Shown here: positions 16,491 through 23,835 of the stretch, piece after piece
Layout of the letters: each line of letters opens with the position of its first letter
How positions within the stretch are numbered: the first letter of the stretch is position 1
From: Solwaraspora sp. WMMD1047
GTDB lineage: Bacteria > Actinomycetota > Actinomycetes > Mycobacteriales > Micromonosporaceae
Direction: 5' to 3'
DNA: 64,000 nucleotides
Assembly: GCF_029626155.1 (NCBI RefSeq)
Contig: NZ_JARUBL010000001.1
Coordinates: 5,794,501-5,858,500 of the forward strand
Translations under genes and position numbers: made by a program
The notes under the pieces: generated by a model
Databases searched by the model: none
Told to the model about the DNA's origin: nothing
What the model saw: only the letters and a program-made list of their open reading frames with translations

Positions 16491-17348
16491 TCAGGAGGCG
16501 GCGGGCTCGCCGTCGAGCGCGGCCGCCGGCGCGCCGCCGCCGGCCAGCACCCGGGCCTGCTGCGGCCAGGTCGGCAGGCTGGCCACGGCCCGCATGCCCG
16601 CGCTGCGGACGGTCGACCGCAGCTCCGCCTCGTCGAGGTCGGCGAGCTGCTGGTAGGTGCGGATGCCGGCGGCGTTGAGCGCCGCGGCCATCTTCGGTCC
16701 GATGCCCTCGATCCGGCGCAGGTCGTCACCGGCCCCCTCGCCCGGCCCGGCAGCGGCGACCGGCTCGGGGACGGCCACCGGCTCAACCGGCTCGGCAGCC
16801 GCAACCGGCTCGGCAGCCGCGACCGGGGCAGCCGGCCCGGCCGGCTCGTCGGCGGCGATCGGCTCGGCCGGTGCGATGGGCGCCACCGGCTCGGCGGCCG
16901 GCACCGGCTCGGGCTCGGGCTCGCCGGCGGTGTCGAGCACCGCCGCGTCGGGGGCCACCGGCTGCTCGCCGAGCGTCGGCGCCAGGGTGGCCGACGCGGG
17001 CGGCTCGTCCTCGACCGCTGCCGGCTCCGGCCGGTCCACCACGGCCGTGCCGCCCGGTGGGTCGGCCGGCGTCGCCGGGCTGAGCGAATCGGTCGGCGTC
17101 GCCGGGCTCGGCGGGGTGAGGGCGACGGGCTCGGCCAGCTCCGGCGCCGACAGTTGCTCCACAGTGGATGGATCAGTGGTCGGGGCACCGGCGACCGGCG
17201 GGACCGGGCTCACCTCGGGCGCACCGGCCTCCGCACCGGTGGGTGCGGCGGCACCGGCCGGTTGGCGGCCCCACAGCAACCACCCACCGCCCAGACCGAG
17301 CAGCAGGGCCAGTAGGAACAGCAATGTATGTCCGGCGGACCACGCCAC
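16491..17348 (-). CDS. Membrane-anchored Ala/Pro-rich protein with HhH domain
   Basis: A 285-residue protein in three parts: an N-terminal membrane helix (HTLLFLLALLLGLGGGWLLWG), about 170 residues of low-complexity Ala/Pro/Glu/Val repeats (many A-E-P-V-A units), and a C-terminal helix-hairpin-helix domain, LRRIEGIGPKMAAALNAAGIRTYQQLADLDEAEL. The GIGPK hairpin normally binds nucleic acid non-specifically, and here the single helix would hold it near the membrane. AGGAGG six bases before GTG 17348 fixes the start and excludes a longer frame to 17435. Function is unknown. The repeats suggest a flexible tether of variable length. Confidence 0.78.
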   Translation of the reverse strand: MAWSAGHTLLFLLALLLGLGGGWLLWGRQPAGAAAPTGAEAGAPEVSPVPPVAGAPTTDPSTVEQLSAPELAEPVALTPPSPATPTDSLSPATPADPPGGTAVVDRPEPAAVEDEPPASATLAPTLGEQPVAPDAAVLDTAGEPEPEPVPAAEPVAPIAPAEPIAADEPAGPAAPVAAAEPVAAAEPVEPVAVPEPVAAAGPGEGAGDDLRRIEGIGPKMAAALNAAGIRTYQQLADLDEAELRSTVRSAGMRAVASLPTWPQQARVLAGGGAPAAALDGEPAAS

Positions 17349-17491
17349 GGCAGACCTCCTGAGGGGGGAATCGGTCAGGTGTGAAGTGCGGGATTGTACG
17401 AGAAAGACTCGCGCAGCCTGCCACACCGCTCCCAACCCGTACAGGCAGCCGGGCCGTGGCGGCCGGACCGGTCACACCGGCTCACCGAGCG

Positions 17492-17893
17492 TCAACGGCC
17501 GGCTCCACCCCGTCCCCGCAACGGTCCCCACCGCGGCGCCGGCATGACGTGCGGGCGCAGGCTCGGCGGCAGCGGCGCCGCGCCGGGGCCGCCGGCCCGC
17601 ACCCAGTCCGCCACCGCCGCCAGGACCACCGGGTCCAGCACCTCGGCGAGCCACACCGGACGCGCGCCAGCCCGCCGGGCCGCCGGGGTCGGCTGTACCA
17701 CCAGGACGTTCGACCGGTCACAGACGTTCAGGCACTCGCTGCGCCGCACCCGGTCCGCCGCGCCGACGCCGTGCCGCAACTGGTCGAGCTGTCCGTCATG
17801 GTCCACCTGCGGGTGCTTGCGTGCGGTGCCGCAGCAACAGCCCCGGCACAACGTCAGCACGCAGCCCAGCGGCCGACCGGGCGGCGGCGCCAC
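17492..17893 (-). CDS. (2Fe-2S) ferredoxin-like protein of the cobalamin locus
   Basis: A 133-residue thioredoxin-fold ferredoxin-like protein. Cysteines in LCRGCCCG near residue 16 and ECLNVCDRSNVLVV near 55 match the four-Cys pattern of small (2Fe-2S) proteins found next to cobalt-transport genes in actinomycetes. It lies 13 bases after cbtA in the same direction, behind the cbtB riboswitch, so it should be made only when cobalamin is low. It may deliver electrons to an oxygen-dependent or reducing step of corrin synthesis, which is inference. The GTG start has no strong ribosome binding site. The C-terminal 30 residues are disordered and rich in Pro and Arg. Confidence 0.7.
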   Translation of the reverse strand: MAPPPGRPLGCVLTLCRGCCCGTARKHPQVDHDGQLDQLRHGVGAADRVRRSECLNVCDRSNVLVVQPTPAARRAGARPVWLAEVLDPVVLAAVADWVRAGGPGAAPLPPSLRPHVMPAPRWGPLRGRGGAGR

Positions 17894-17906
17894 CCCGCCC
17901 GCCGGA

Positions 17907-18704
17907 TCAGCCGGCGGCCGGTGGGGCCACCGTGGCCGGGTCCGGCGTCGAGCCCGGGTCCGTCGCTGTACCCGCGCCGCCGCCGGCCGCCGTGCGCGGC
18001 GTCAGCAACAGCCCGAAGGCGAATCCGAGACCGGCCCACAGGGTGGCCAGCTCGGCGATGGAGGCGAGCCGGAACTCCCAGAGCAGCCCCGCGGGCACGT
18101 CCGCCGGCACCAGATCGGGAGTCGCCGGCCAGGCCACCAGGACCAGCAGGTTGCCGAGCACCCCGGCCAGCACCGCCCCGGCGGCGGCGTGCGACCCGGA
18201 CCAGCCCCGGCCGGCCAGCCCGTCCCGGACCAGGAACGCCAGCCAGGTGAAACCGACCGCCGCGATGATCAGGCTGAAGTACTGCCAGGTGCGGGTGGTC
18301 ACCGTGGCGGGGTCGCCCACGCCGGGCGGATTGGCCGGGTATTTCAGCGCGGGTAGCAGAGAGACGGCCACGAAGCCGCACCCGGCCAGTACCGCGGCCC
18401 GGGCCAGGTCGGTGCCGCCCGGCAGGCGGTGCCGGACCCGGGCGAAGACCACGGCCAGCACCAGGCCGAGGCTGACCGCGACCAGCACCGCCGCGACCAT
18501 CCCGCCAACCACCTGCATGGCACGGCCGACCAGCTCATGCTCGTGGCCGCCGGGTTCGCCGGCGGAGCGCGCCTCCTCGACCACCAGCGCAGCGTCGATG
18601 GCGGGTTCGACCAGGAGCAGGGCGACGAGGGCAGCCAGCAGCCCGGCGATCAGGCCGGCCAGCAGGCCCCGGCGCAGTACGAAACCAAGCGTCAGAGTCC
18701 GCAT
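17907..18704 (-). CDS. cbtA: CbtA, cobalt transporter subunit
   Basis: A 265-residue membrane protein of the CbtA family. Five to six hydrophobic helices are seen (about 10-32, 65-86, 100-115, 140-158, 175-190, 215-235). It has HEHELVGRAMQ between helices 1 and 2, a His-containing loop usual for the family, and LLPALKYPANPPGVGDPATV, its most conserved block. Together with CbtB it forms a predicted cobalt uptake system that is regulated by cobalamin riboswitches in many bacteria. It is the second gene of the riboswitch-controlled cbtB-cbtA-ferredoxin operon, 15 bases after cbtB. The disordered C-terminus (Pro/Ala/Thr) is lineage-specific. Confidence 0.9.
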   Translation of the reverse strand: MRTLTLGFVLRRGLLAGLIAGLLAALVALLLVEPAIDAALVVEEARSAGEPGGHEHELVGRAMQVVGGMVAAVLVAVSLGLVLAVVFARVRHRLPGGTDLARAAVLAGCGFVAVSLLPALKYPANPPGVGDPATVTTRTWQYFSLIIAAVGFTWLAFLVRDGLAGRGWSGSHAAAGAVLAGVLGNLLVLVAWPATPDLVPADVPAGLLWEFRLASIAELATLWAGLGFAFGLLLTPRTAAGGGAGTATDPGSTPDPATVAPPAAG

Positions 18705-18719
18705 CGGAGCGCCCCGGGC

Positions 18720-18914
18720 TCAGTGACAGGGCACGCCGAGCGCGTGGCGCCCGTCGTGGGTGAACTCGTGTACGTACTCGGCGTAGCTCGCCAGCACGGC
18801 GCCGTTCTCCTGGAGCACCAGGTAGACGACGGCGACGGCGAACGCGACGGCGAGCCAGGCCAGGGCGGGCACCCGGATCGGCGCGGTCGCGGCGGGCACG
18901 GTGACAGGGGGCAT
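18720..18914 (-). CDS. cbtB: CbtB, small His-rich cobalt transport protein
   Basis: A 64-residue protein with one membrane helix (ALAWLAVAFAVAVVYLVL) and a C-terminal metal-binding tail HEFTHDGRHALGVPCH, the hallmark of CbtB. ATG 18914 is preferred because GAGAGG lies nine bases upstream; ATG 18935 adds seven residues but has GAGGA abutting it. It is the first gene after a cobalamin riboswitch. The start region lies within a hairpin (18918-18952) that could hide the ribosome binding site when cobalamin is bound. Confidence 0.88.
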   Translation of the reverse strand: MPPVTVPAATAPIRVPALAWLAVAFAVAVVYLVLQENGAVLASYAEYVHEFTHDGRHALGVPCH

Positions 18915-18917
18915 CGC

Positions 18918-18952
18918 GGTAATCCTCTCGTCCATTCCTCGTGGCGATTACC
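18918..18952 (-). promoter_or_regulatory. Hairpin over the cbtB ribosome binding site
   Basis: On the minus strand GGTAATC (from 18952) pairs with GATTACC (to 18918). The 3' arm and adjoining loop include the GAGAGG of cbtB, so the folded form would block initiation. It lies six bases after the riboswitch P1 helix, as a translational expression platform would. Confidence 0.5.
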
Positions 18953-18957
18953 TTGCT

Positions 18958-19112
18958 GTGCCGCGGCCGGTCTCCTGGCTCCCGGATCACCGCGCCCGTC
19001 CAGCCTTCCCAGATCGGCATCGACCCAGTGGCGGAGCGGACGAGCACTCCCCGGTCACAGTGGCGAGGACCACGCCGGATTCACACCGGCTTCCCGAACA
19101 CCGCGGCTCTGG
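18958..19112 (-). ncRNA. Cobalamin riboswitch upstream of cbtB
   Basis: On the minus strand the canonical B12-aptamer elements are in order: P1 GCCGCGG, GGGAAGCCGGTGTGAATCC, then GGTCCTCGCCACTGTGACC (a B12-box variant of the CCCGCCACTGT core), the GGGAGCCAGGAGACC signature and the closing P1 CCGCGGC. Binding of adenosyl- or hydroxocobalamin would repress cobalt uptake by the cbtB-cbtA operon. Between it and cobK (19113-19192) is a short divergent promoter region. Confidence 0.93.
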
Positions 19113-19192
19113 CAGCGTAGCCGCCGGTCAGCCCCCGCCACAATGGTCGGGCCAGCCCGGCCGCCGGCCCACGGGTGTGCGATGGTGCCCGG

Positions 19193-20041
19193 ATGAGCAC
19201 CCGGGTCCTGATTCTGGGCGGCACGGCGGAGGCCCGCGAGCTGGCCGCCACGCTGGTACCCCGGCCGGACGTGATGATCATCTCCTCGCTGGCCGGTCGG
19301 GTACGCGATCCGCGGCTGCCGGTGGGCGCGGTCCGGATCGGCGGGTTCGGTGGTCCGGCGGGGCTGGCCCGGTGGCTGGCCGAGCAACGCATCACCGCCG
19401 TCATCGACGCCACCCACCCGTACGCGGCCCGGATCCGGACCGCCGCGGTGGTCGCCGCCGCCGAGGTGGGCGCCGCCCACCTGCGGCTGGAACGTCCGGG
19501 ATGGACGGCGCAGCCGGGCGATCGCTGGCACCGGGTGCCGGGCTACGCCGAGGCCGCGGCCCTCCTGCCCCAGCTCGGGCGGCGGATCTTCCTCACCACC
19601 GGCCGGCAGCACCTGGCCGAATTCACCGGCCGGTCCGAGCTGTCGTTCCTGGCCCGGTTCGTCGACCCGCCGGACGAGCCGGTCCCGGCCAACGTCCGGG
19701 TCCTCCTCTCCCGGGGCCCGTACGACGCCGCCCGGGAGGCCGAACTGCTCCGCCGGCACCGGATCGAGGTGCTGGTGACCAAGGACAGCGGCGGTTCGCT
19801 GACAATCGGCAAGCTGACCGCCGCCCGGGAGCTCTCGCTACCGGTGGTGATGATCGACCGGCCACCGCCGGACCCGGCCAGCCGGCCGGCCGATGTGGTC
19901 TCCGATGTCGCCGGGGCACTCGACTGGCTGGCCCGGTCCGCTCAGCCGGCCGCCGCGGCCGGGCCACCATCCGGCACAGCCGGGCGGTCGGCGGGCACCG
20001 CCGGACCGCCTGCCGGCACTGCCGGGCCGTCGGCGGGGTAG
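19193..20041 (+). CDS. cobK: CobK, precorrin-6A reductase
   Basis: A 282-residue NADPH-dependent reductase that converts precorrin-6A to dihydroprecorrin-6A (precorrin-6B). Family features: the Rossmann-like start ILGGTAEARELA, VIDATHPYAARI, LRLERPGW, FLTTGRQHLAEF, and VTKDSGGSLTIGKLTAA near the C-terminus. The chosen ATG 19193 gives the usual length of about 250 residues plus a tail. Residues past about 250 are a Pro/Ala/Gly/Ser repeat (units like GTAGPPA) that runs antisense through the end of cobIJ for 100 bases. The gene is divergent from the cbtB riboswitch and has no riboswitch of its own. Confidence 0.92.
   Translation: MSTRVLILGGTAEARELAATLVPRPDVMIISSLAGRVRDPRLPVGAVRIGGFGGPAGLARWLAEQRITAVIDATHPYAARIRTAAVVAAAEVGAAHLRLERPGWTAQPGDRWHRVPGYAEAAALLPQLGRRIFLTTGRQHLAEFTGRSELSFLARFVDPPDEPVPANVRVLLSRGPYDAAREAELLRRHRIEVLVTKDSGGSLTIGKLTAARELSLPVVMIDRPPPDPASRPADVVSDVAGALDWLARSAQPAAAAGPPSGTAGRSAGTAGPPAGTAGPSAG
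19942..20041. repeat. 100-bp antisense overlap of repetitive C-terminal tails
   Basis: The 3' ends of cobK (+) and cobIJ (-) overlap in a stretch of imperfect repeats (units such as GCCGGGCGGTCGGC). One strand encodes GTAGPPAG-like repeats and the other [12 protein letters not shown]-like repeats. Both tails lie beyond the catalytic domains. Confidence 0.75.
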
Positions 20042-21591
20042 TCGCGGGGCGTCCAGACCACGGCGGTACCGTCCGGCCGCCGGGTGACCCGGGTGGTCGA
20101 CGAGCCGATTATCAGCAGGCAGCGCATGTCCACAGTGTCGGGATCGAGCCGGCCGAGCTCCACCAGGGTGACCGACTCGGTCGGCCCGCCGACGTCCCGG
20201 GCGACCACCACCGGGGTGCCCGGGGCCCGGTGCCGCAGCAACAGGTCACGGGCGGCGGCCACCTGCCAACGCCGGCTCGCCGAGGCCGGGTTGTAGATCG
20301 CCATCACCAGGTCGGCCGAGGCGGCAGCGGCAAGTCGGGCCTCGATCACCGGCCACGGCTTGAGCCGATCGGAGAGCGACAACACCGCGTAGTCATGGCC
20401 GAGCGGCGCGCCGACCCGACTCGCCGCCGCCTGGGCCGCGGTCAGCCCCGGCAGCACCCGGACCGGCACCCGGGCGAACCGATCGTCATCGGCCGCGACG
20501 GCCAGCACCGCGGTGGCCATCGCGAACACCCCGGGATCGCCCGAGGAGACCACCGCGACCCGCGACCCCGCCAGGGCCAGCTCCAACGCGTGCCGGGCCC
20601 GGTCGGCCTCGACCTGGTTGTCCGAGGTGTGGCGGTGCTGCCCGGGCCGGCGCGGAACCCGGTCGACGTACGGCCCGTACCCGATCAGATGCTCGGCCTC
20701 CCGCAGTGCCCGCGTCACCTCCGGCGTCCGCCAGCCGGGACCGGCCGGCCCCAGACCGACCACCACGACCTCGCCGCGGTCCGGCGGCTTCCCGGCCGGC
20801 GCCGCGTCGTCCGATCCGGCGGCCACGGCGGCGTTCCCCGGGCCGGCGTCCGCGGCGGTCGCGGCCGCGCTCGCCGGGCTCGGCACGATCGCGATCGAGA
20901 AGTACGGCACGGCCGCCGGATCGACCTCCGCCAGGGGCAGCTGCCGGGACCGGTTCGTGGTGGCCCGCTCGACGTACCATGCCTCGTCGAGCCGACCCGC
21001 GTCGGCCAGCGCGGTGCGGACCTCCCCGAAGGTCCGACCCAGCTTGAGTACGGCCGCCGCGTCGGTGCCGTCCAGCCGGCGGGCCAGCTCGGCGGCGGGC
21101 AGCGTGCCGGGGAGCACGGTCAGCACCTCGTCGCGTTCCACCAGCGGCCGGCCCAGCACCGCCGAGGCCGCGCTGACCGAGGTCACCCCGGGCACCACCT
21201 CCGCCGGGAACCGGTGTGCCAATCGCTCGTGCAGGTACATGTAGGAGCCATAGAAGAGCGGGTCACCGGCACAGAGCACCACCACGTCCCGGCCGGCCGC
21301 CAGGTGCCCGGCCAGCCGCTCGGCGCTGCGGTCGTAGAACTCGGCGATCTCCGCCTCGTAGCCGCCCGGGTGGTCGGTCTCCTCGGTGGTCACCGGATAG
21401 ACAAGGGCCTCCTCCACCTGTCCGGGACGCAGGTACGGCGCGGCGATCGACCGGGCGATGCTGCGCCCGTGCCGGGCCGAGTAGTACGCCACCACCTCGG
21501 CTGCGCCGATCAGCCTGGCGGCCTTGACGGTGAGCAGCTCGGGGTCGCCCGGCCCGACGCCGACCCCGTAGAGGGTGCCCGGCCCGCTCAC
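19942..21591 (-). CDS. cobIJ: CobIJ, bifunctional precorrin-2 C20 / precorrin-3B C17 methyltransferase
   Basis: A 549-residue fusion of two SAM-dependent tetrapyrrole methylases. Residues 1-235 are CobI ([49 protein letters not shown]). Residues about 265-505 are CobJ ([68 protein letters not shown]). It methylates C-20 of precorrin-2 and then, after CobG, C-17 with ring contraction. A linker of Ala/Gly/Asp separates the domains, and a repetitive Pro/Ala/Gly tail follows. The GTG start overlaps the cobH stop (GTGA). Such fusions occur in other actinobacteria. Confidence 0.93.
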   Translation of the reverse strand: MSGPGTLYGVGVGPGDPELLTVKAARLIGAAEVVAYYSARHGRSIARSIAAPYLRPGQVEEALVYPVTTEETDHPGGYEAEIAEFYDRSAERLAGHLAAGRDVVVLCAGDPLFYGSYMYLHERLAHRFPAEVVPGVTSVSAASAVLGRPLVERDEVLTVLPGTLPAAELARRLDGTDAAAVLKLGRTFGEVRTALADAGRLDEAWYVERATTNRSRQLPLAEVDPAAVPYFSIAIVPSPASAAATAADAGPGNAAVAAGSDDAAPAGKPPDRGEVVVVGLGPAGPGWRTPEVTRALREAEHLIGYGPYVDRVPRRPGQHRHTSDNQVEADRARHALELALAGSRVAVVSSGDPGVFAMATAVLAVAADDDRFARVPVRVLPGLTAAQAAASRVGAPLGHDYAVLSLSDRLKPWPVIEARLAAAASADLVMAIYNPASASRRWQVAAARDLLLRHRAPGTPVVVARDVGGPTESVTLVELGRLDPDTVDMRCLLIIGSSTTRVTRRPDGTAVVWTPRDYPADGPAVPAGGPAVPADRPAVPDGGPAAAAG

Positions 21592-22241
21592 TCGGCCACG
21601 CTCGCGATGGCGTTCACCGCGGCGGCGGTGATCGCGCTGCCGCCCCGCCGCCCGTGGACCACCAGGTACGGCACCCCGGCGGGGTGCCGGGCCAGCGCCA
21701 GTTTGGACTCGGCGGCGCCGATGAAGCCCACCGGTACGCCTACGATCACCGCCGGCCGGGGCGCACCCGCGTCGAGGAGTTCGAGGAGCCGGAACAGTGC
21801 GGTGGGGGCGTTGCCGATCGCCACCACCGCACCGTCGAGCCGGTCGAGCCACAGCTGGAGCGCGGCGGCGCTGCGGGTCGTGCCGAGCCGCTCGGCCAGC
21901 CCCGGCACGTCGGGGTGTCGCAGCGTGCAGATCACCTCGTTGCCGGCCGGCAACCGGGTCCGGGTGATGCCGGCGGCGACCATCGCCGCGTCGCACAGGA
22001 TCGGCGCCCCGGCGGCCAGCGCGGCCCGGCCGCGCCGTACCACGTCCGGGGCGGCGGCGATGTCGTCGACCAGGTCGACCATGCCGCAGGCGTGCACCAT
22101 CCGCACCGCCACCTGGGCCAGGTCGATGGGGAGCCGGGCCAGGTCGGTCTCCGCCCGGATGGTGGCGAACGAGCGGCGGTAGATCTCCGCCCCGTCGCGG
22201 ACGTAGTCGTAGTCCGGTCCGGCCGGGGGTGGGGCGCTCAC
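21588..22241 (-). CDS. cobH: CobH, precorrin-8X methylmutase
   Basis: A 217-residue enzyme that moves a methyl group from C-11 to C-12 to make hydrogenobyrinate. The catalytic His is in [14 protein letters not shown], followed by [31 protein letters not shown] and [14 protein letters not shown]. Length and motifs match the family fully. The GTG start overlaps the cobG stop, and the stop overlaps the cobIJ start, each by GTGA, so cobG-cobH-cobIJ is a tightly coupled operon. Confidence 0.94.
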   Translation of the reverse strand: MSAPPPAGPDYDYVRDGAEIYRRSFATIRAETDLARLPIDLAQVAVRMVHACGMVDLVDDIAAAPDVVRRGRAALAAGAPILCDAAMVAAGITRTRLPAGNEVICTLRHPDVPGLAERLGTTRSAAALQLWLDRLDGAVVAIGNAPTALFRLLELLDAGAPRPAVIVGVPVGFIGAAESKLALARHPAGVPYLVVHGRRGGSAITAAAVNAIASVAE

Positions 22242-23560
22242 CGGGGCGTCCTCGCCTGGGCGACCCGCTCGGCCAGCGGTCCGGGCGGCGGTGGGCCGCC
22301 CGGGGCGGTCACCGCGTAGCCGTCCCCGGTCGCCACGGCCACCGCAACCGGGCCGGCCGGCAGACCGCACCGCCGCTCGCAGCCGGCCCAGTGCATCCGC
22401 AGCCGGCGCCCGGCCGCCGAACCGCCGAACGACTCGCCGCCGGTCGGCTCGCGGCCGTCCGGGACCGGGCCGGCGGCGGCGACCGCCGAGGCGGCGTCGG
22501 CCCGGACGTCGGCCAGTGACCGCGCGCAGCCGGGCCGGCCGGCGCAGGCGCTGACCCCGGCCCACGGCGAGGCGGTTTCGACGATCAGCCCGGCCGCGTC
22601 CATCCGGGCCAGCAGGCCCATGACCGGTTGCGGCCCGGCGTCGGCCACCACACTCCGCCACGGTGTCACCACGAGCGACCCACCCTCCACCTCGGCGGAA
22701 ATCTCCGCGAGCAGCCTGGCCTGGTCGGCCCGGAGGCGGCCCAGCCGCGCGCCGGCCACCACGCAGAGCCGACCGTACGGGGCGGCCACCGCCCCCGGAG
22801 CCGGCGCCGGGTCATCGGTGATCTCCGGCACCCGCCCGGCGGGCGCCGCGAGCGCCCCGGCCGGGCGGTCGGCGCTCGCCGCCGCGAGTGTTTCGGCGAG
22901 CCGGGCCGGGCCGCCGGACAGGTCGGTCACCCGCCACACGGCGGCCGGCTCCGGTTCGGTGGCGCGCAGCCGGAGGAAGCCGTGGGCGGCGGCGACGAGG
23001 CCCGGCACCGCCCGGACGATCGGCATCCGCAGTCCATGGTCCCGGCCGGCCAGCAGCAACGCGCCGGTGTCGGCCCGCCAGCACAGATCGGCGCCCAGAC
23101 CGGCCACGTCACCCCGCCCGTCGTCCAGCGCGAACAGGAACCGCCCGCTCAACGCCGCCAGTGCCGGCTCGGCCCGCACGGCCCGGTCGAGCGCGCGGAC
23201 CAGTTCCCGGATGTCCGGCCGGCCGGCGCCGTCCCGACCACTCAATGGTGAGGCGAGGATGTTGCGGACCCGCTCGTGGGTGGCGGTGGGGAGCAGCCCG
23301 GCGCCGGCGAGCCGGTCGGCCAACCGGGCCGCGGCGCCACCCGGCGGGATGCCACGGATCTGCAGATTCGCCCGGGATGTGAGTTCCAGCGTGCCGTCGC
23401 CGTACTCCGCCGCACAGTCGGCCACCGTCCGCAGCTGCGCCGGATCGAGCTGCCCGCCTGGCAGGCGTACCCGGATCAGGCCGCCGTCGGCGGCCTCGTG
23501 CACCCGCAGCGCGCCGGGGCACCGGTCACCGGCGGAGCGAGGCGGCACGACGTCGGGCAT
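22238..23560 (-). CDS. cobG: CobG, precorrin-3B synthase
   Basis: A 440-residue monooxygenase of the nitrite/sulfite reductase fold. CobG uses molecular oxygen to make precorrin-3B and so marks the aerobic pathway. Seen: two repeated ferredoxin-like half-domains ([12 protein letters not shown] and [11 protein letters not shown]), [11 protein letters not shown], and the Fe-S cysteines CAGRPGC with WAGCERRCG near the C-terminus. The ATG at 23560 has no ribosome binding site but a TACGAT -10 box six bases upstream, so the operon mRNA is probably leaderless. The nearby cobN riboswitch lies on the other strand and cannot be part of this transcript. First gene of cobG-cobH-cobIJ. Confidence 0.9.
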   Translation of the reverse strand: MPDVVPPRSAGDRCPGALRVHEAADGGLIRVRLPGGQLDPAQLRTVADCAAEYGDGTLELTSRANLQIRGIPPGGAAARLADRLAGAGLLPTATHERVRNILASPLSGRDGAGRPDIRELVRALDRAVRAEPALAALSGRFLFALDDGRGDVAGLGADLCWRADTGALLLAGRDHGLRMPIVRAVPGLVAAAHGFLRLRATEPEPAAVWRVTDLSGGPARLAETLAAASADRPAGALAAPAGRVPEITDDPAPAPGAVAAPYGRLCVVAGARLGRLRADQARLLAEISAEVEGGSLVVTPWRSVVADAGPQPVMGLLARMDAAGLIVETASPWAGVSACAGRPGCARSLADVRADAASAVAAAGPVPDGREPTGGESFGGSAAGRRLRMHWAGCERRCGLPAGPVAVAVATGDGYAVTAPGGPPPPGPLAERVAQARTPR

Positions 23561-23566
23561 GGCGAC

Positions 23567-23572
23567 ATCGTA
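23567..23572 (-). promoter_or_regulatory. -10 element of the cobG operon
   Basis: Minus-strand TACGAT followed by six bases and the cobG ATG. The whole promoter fits within the 44 bases between cobG and the cobN riboswitch plus the start of the aptamer DNA. Confidence 0.5.
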
Positions 23573-23604
23573 GAGTCGGGCCACCGGCGCAACCCCGCGC
23601 CGGC

Positions 23605-23765
23605 CCAGCAGCACGCGGTGGACACGGAGGAACCCGGTGTGAATCCGGGGCGGTCCCGCCACTGTCACCGGGGAGTGACCCCCACGCGAGACCACGGCTC
23701 GACACCGAGCCGGAAGGTCGGGGCGAGCGTCGATCCGGGAGCCAGGAGACTCCGGCCAGCGCGCA
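23605..23765 (+). ncRNA. Cobalamin riboswitch upstream of cobN
   Basis: All core elements are visible on the plus strand: GGAGGAACCCGGTGTGAATC, then GGGGCGGTCCCGCCACTGTC (the B12 box) and GGGAGCCAGGAGACTCCGG, with flanking GCGCG-rich sequences closing P1. Ligand binding would repress cobN, the large cobaltochelatase subunit. The 37 bases after it lead to a strong ribosome binding site and a short leader ORF. Confidence 0.94.
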
Positions 23766-23802
23766 CGACGACCACGGGCGCGGACCCGGGGAGGAGTCAC
23801 CC

Positions 23803-23835
23803 ATGCTCATCGTTGCCGGCCGGGTCACGGCATGA
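23803..23835 (+). CDS. Ten-codon leader ORF coupled to cobN
   Basis: GGGGAGGAG (23788-23796) lies seven bases before an ATG that opens MLIVAGRVTA followed by TGA. That stop overlaps the cobN ATG in an ATGA. The cobN start itself has no ribosome binding site, so the strong site probably recruits ribosomes that translate these ten codons and then reinitiate on cobN. It may only serve as a coupling device. It could also be a mis-read true N-terminus if a frameshift were present, but cobN begins naturally at its own ATG. Confidence 0.55.
   Translation: MLIVAGRVTA

Noticed and set aside
18901-22182. Open frame of 1093 codons on the plus strand
   Set aside because: Overlaps cobIJ, cobH and the cbtB riboswitch; the translation is Arg/Gly/Pro-rich and without domain character.
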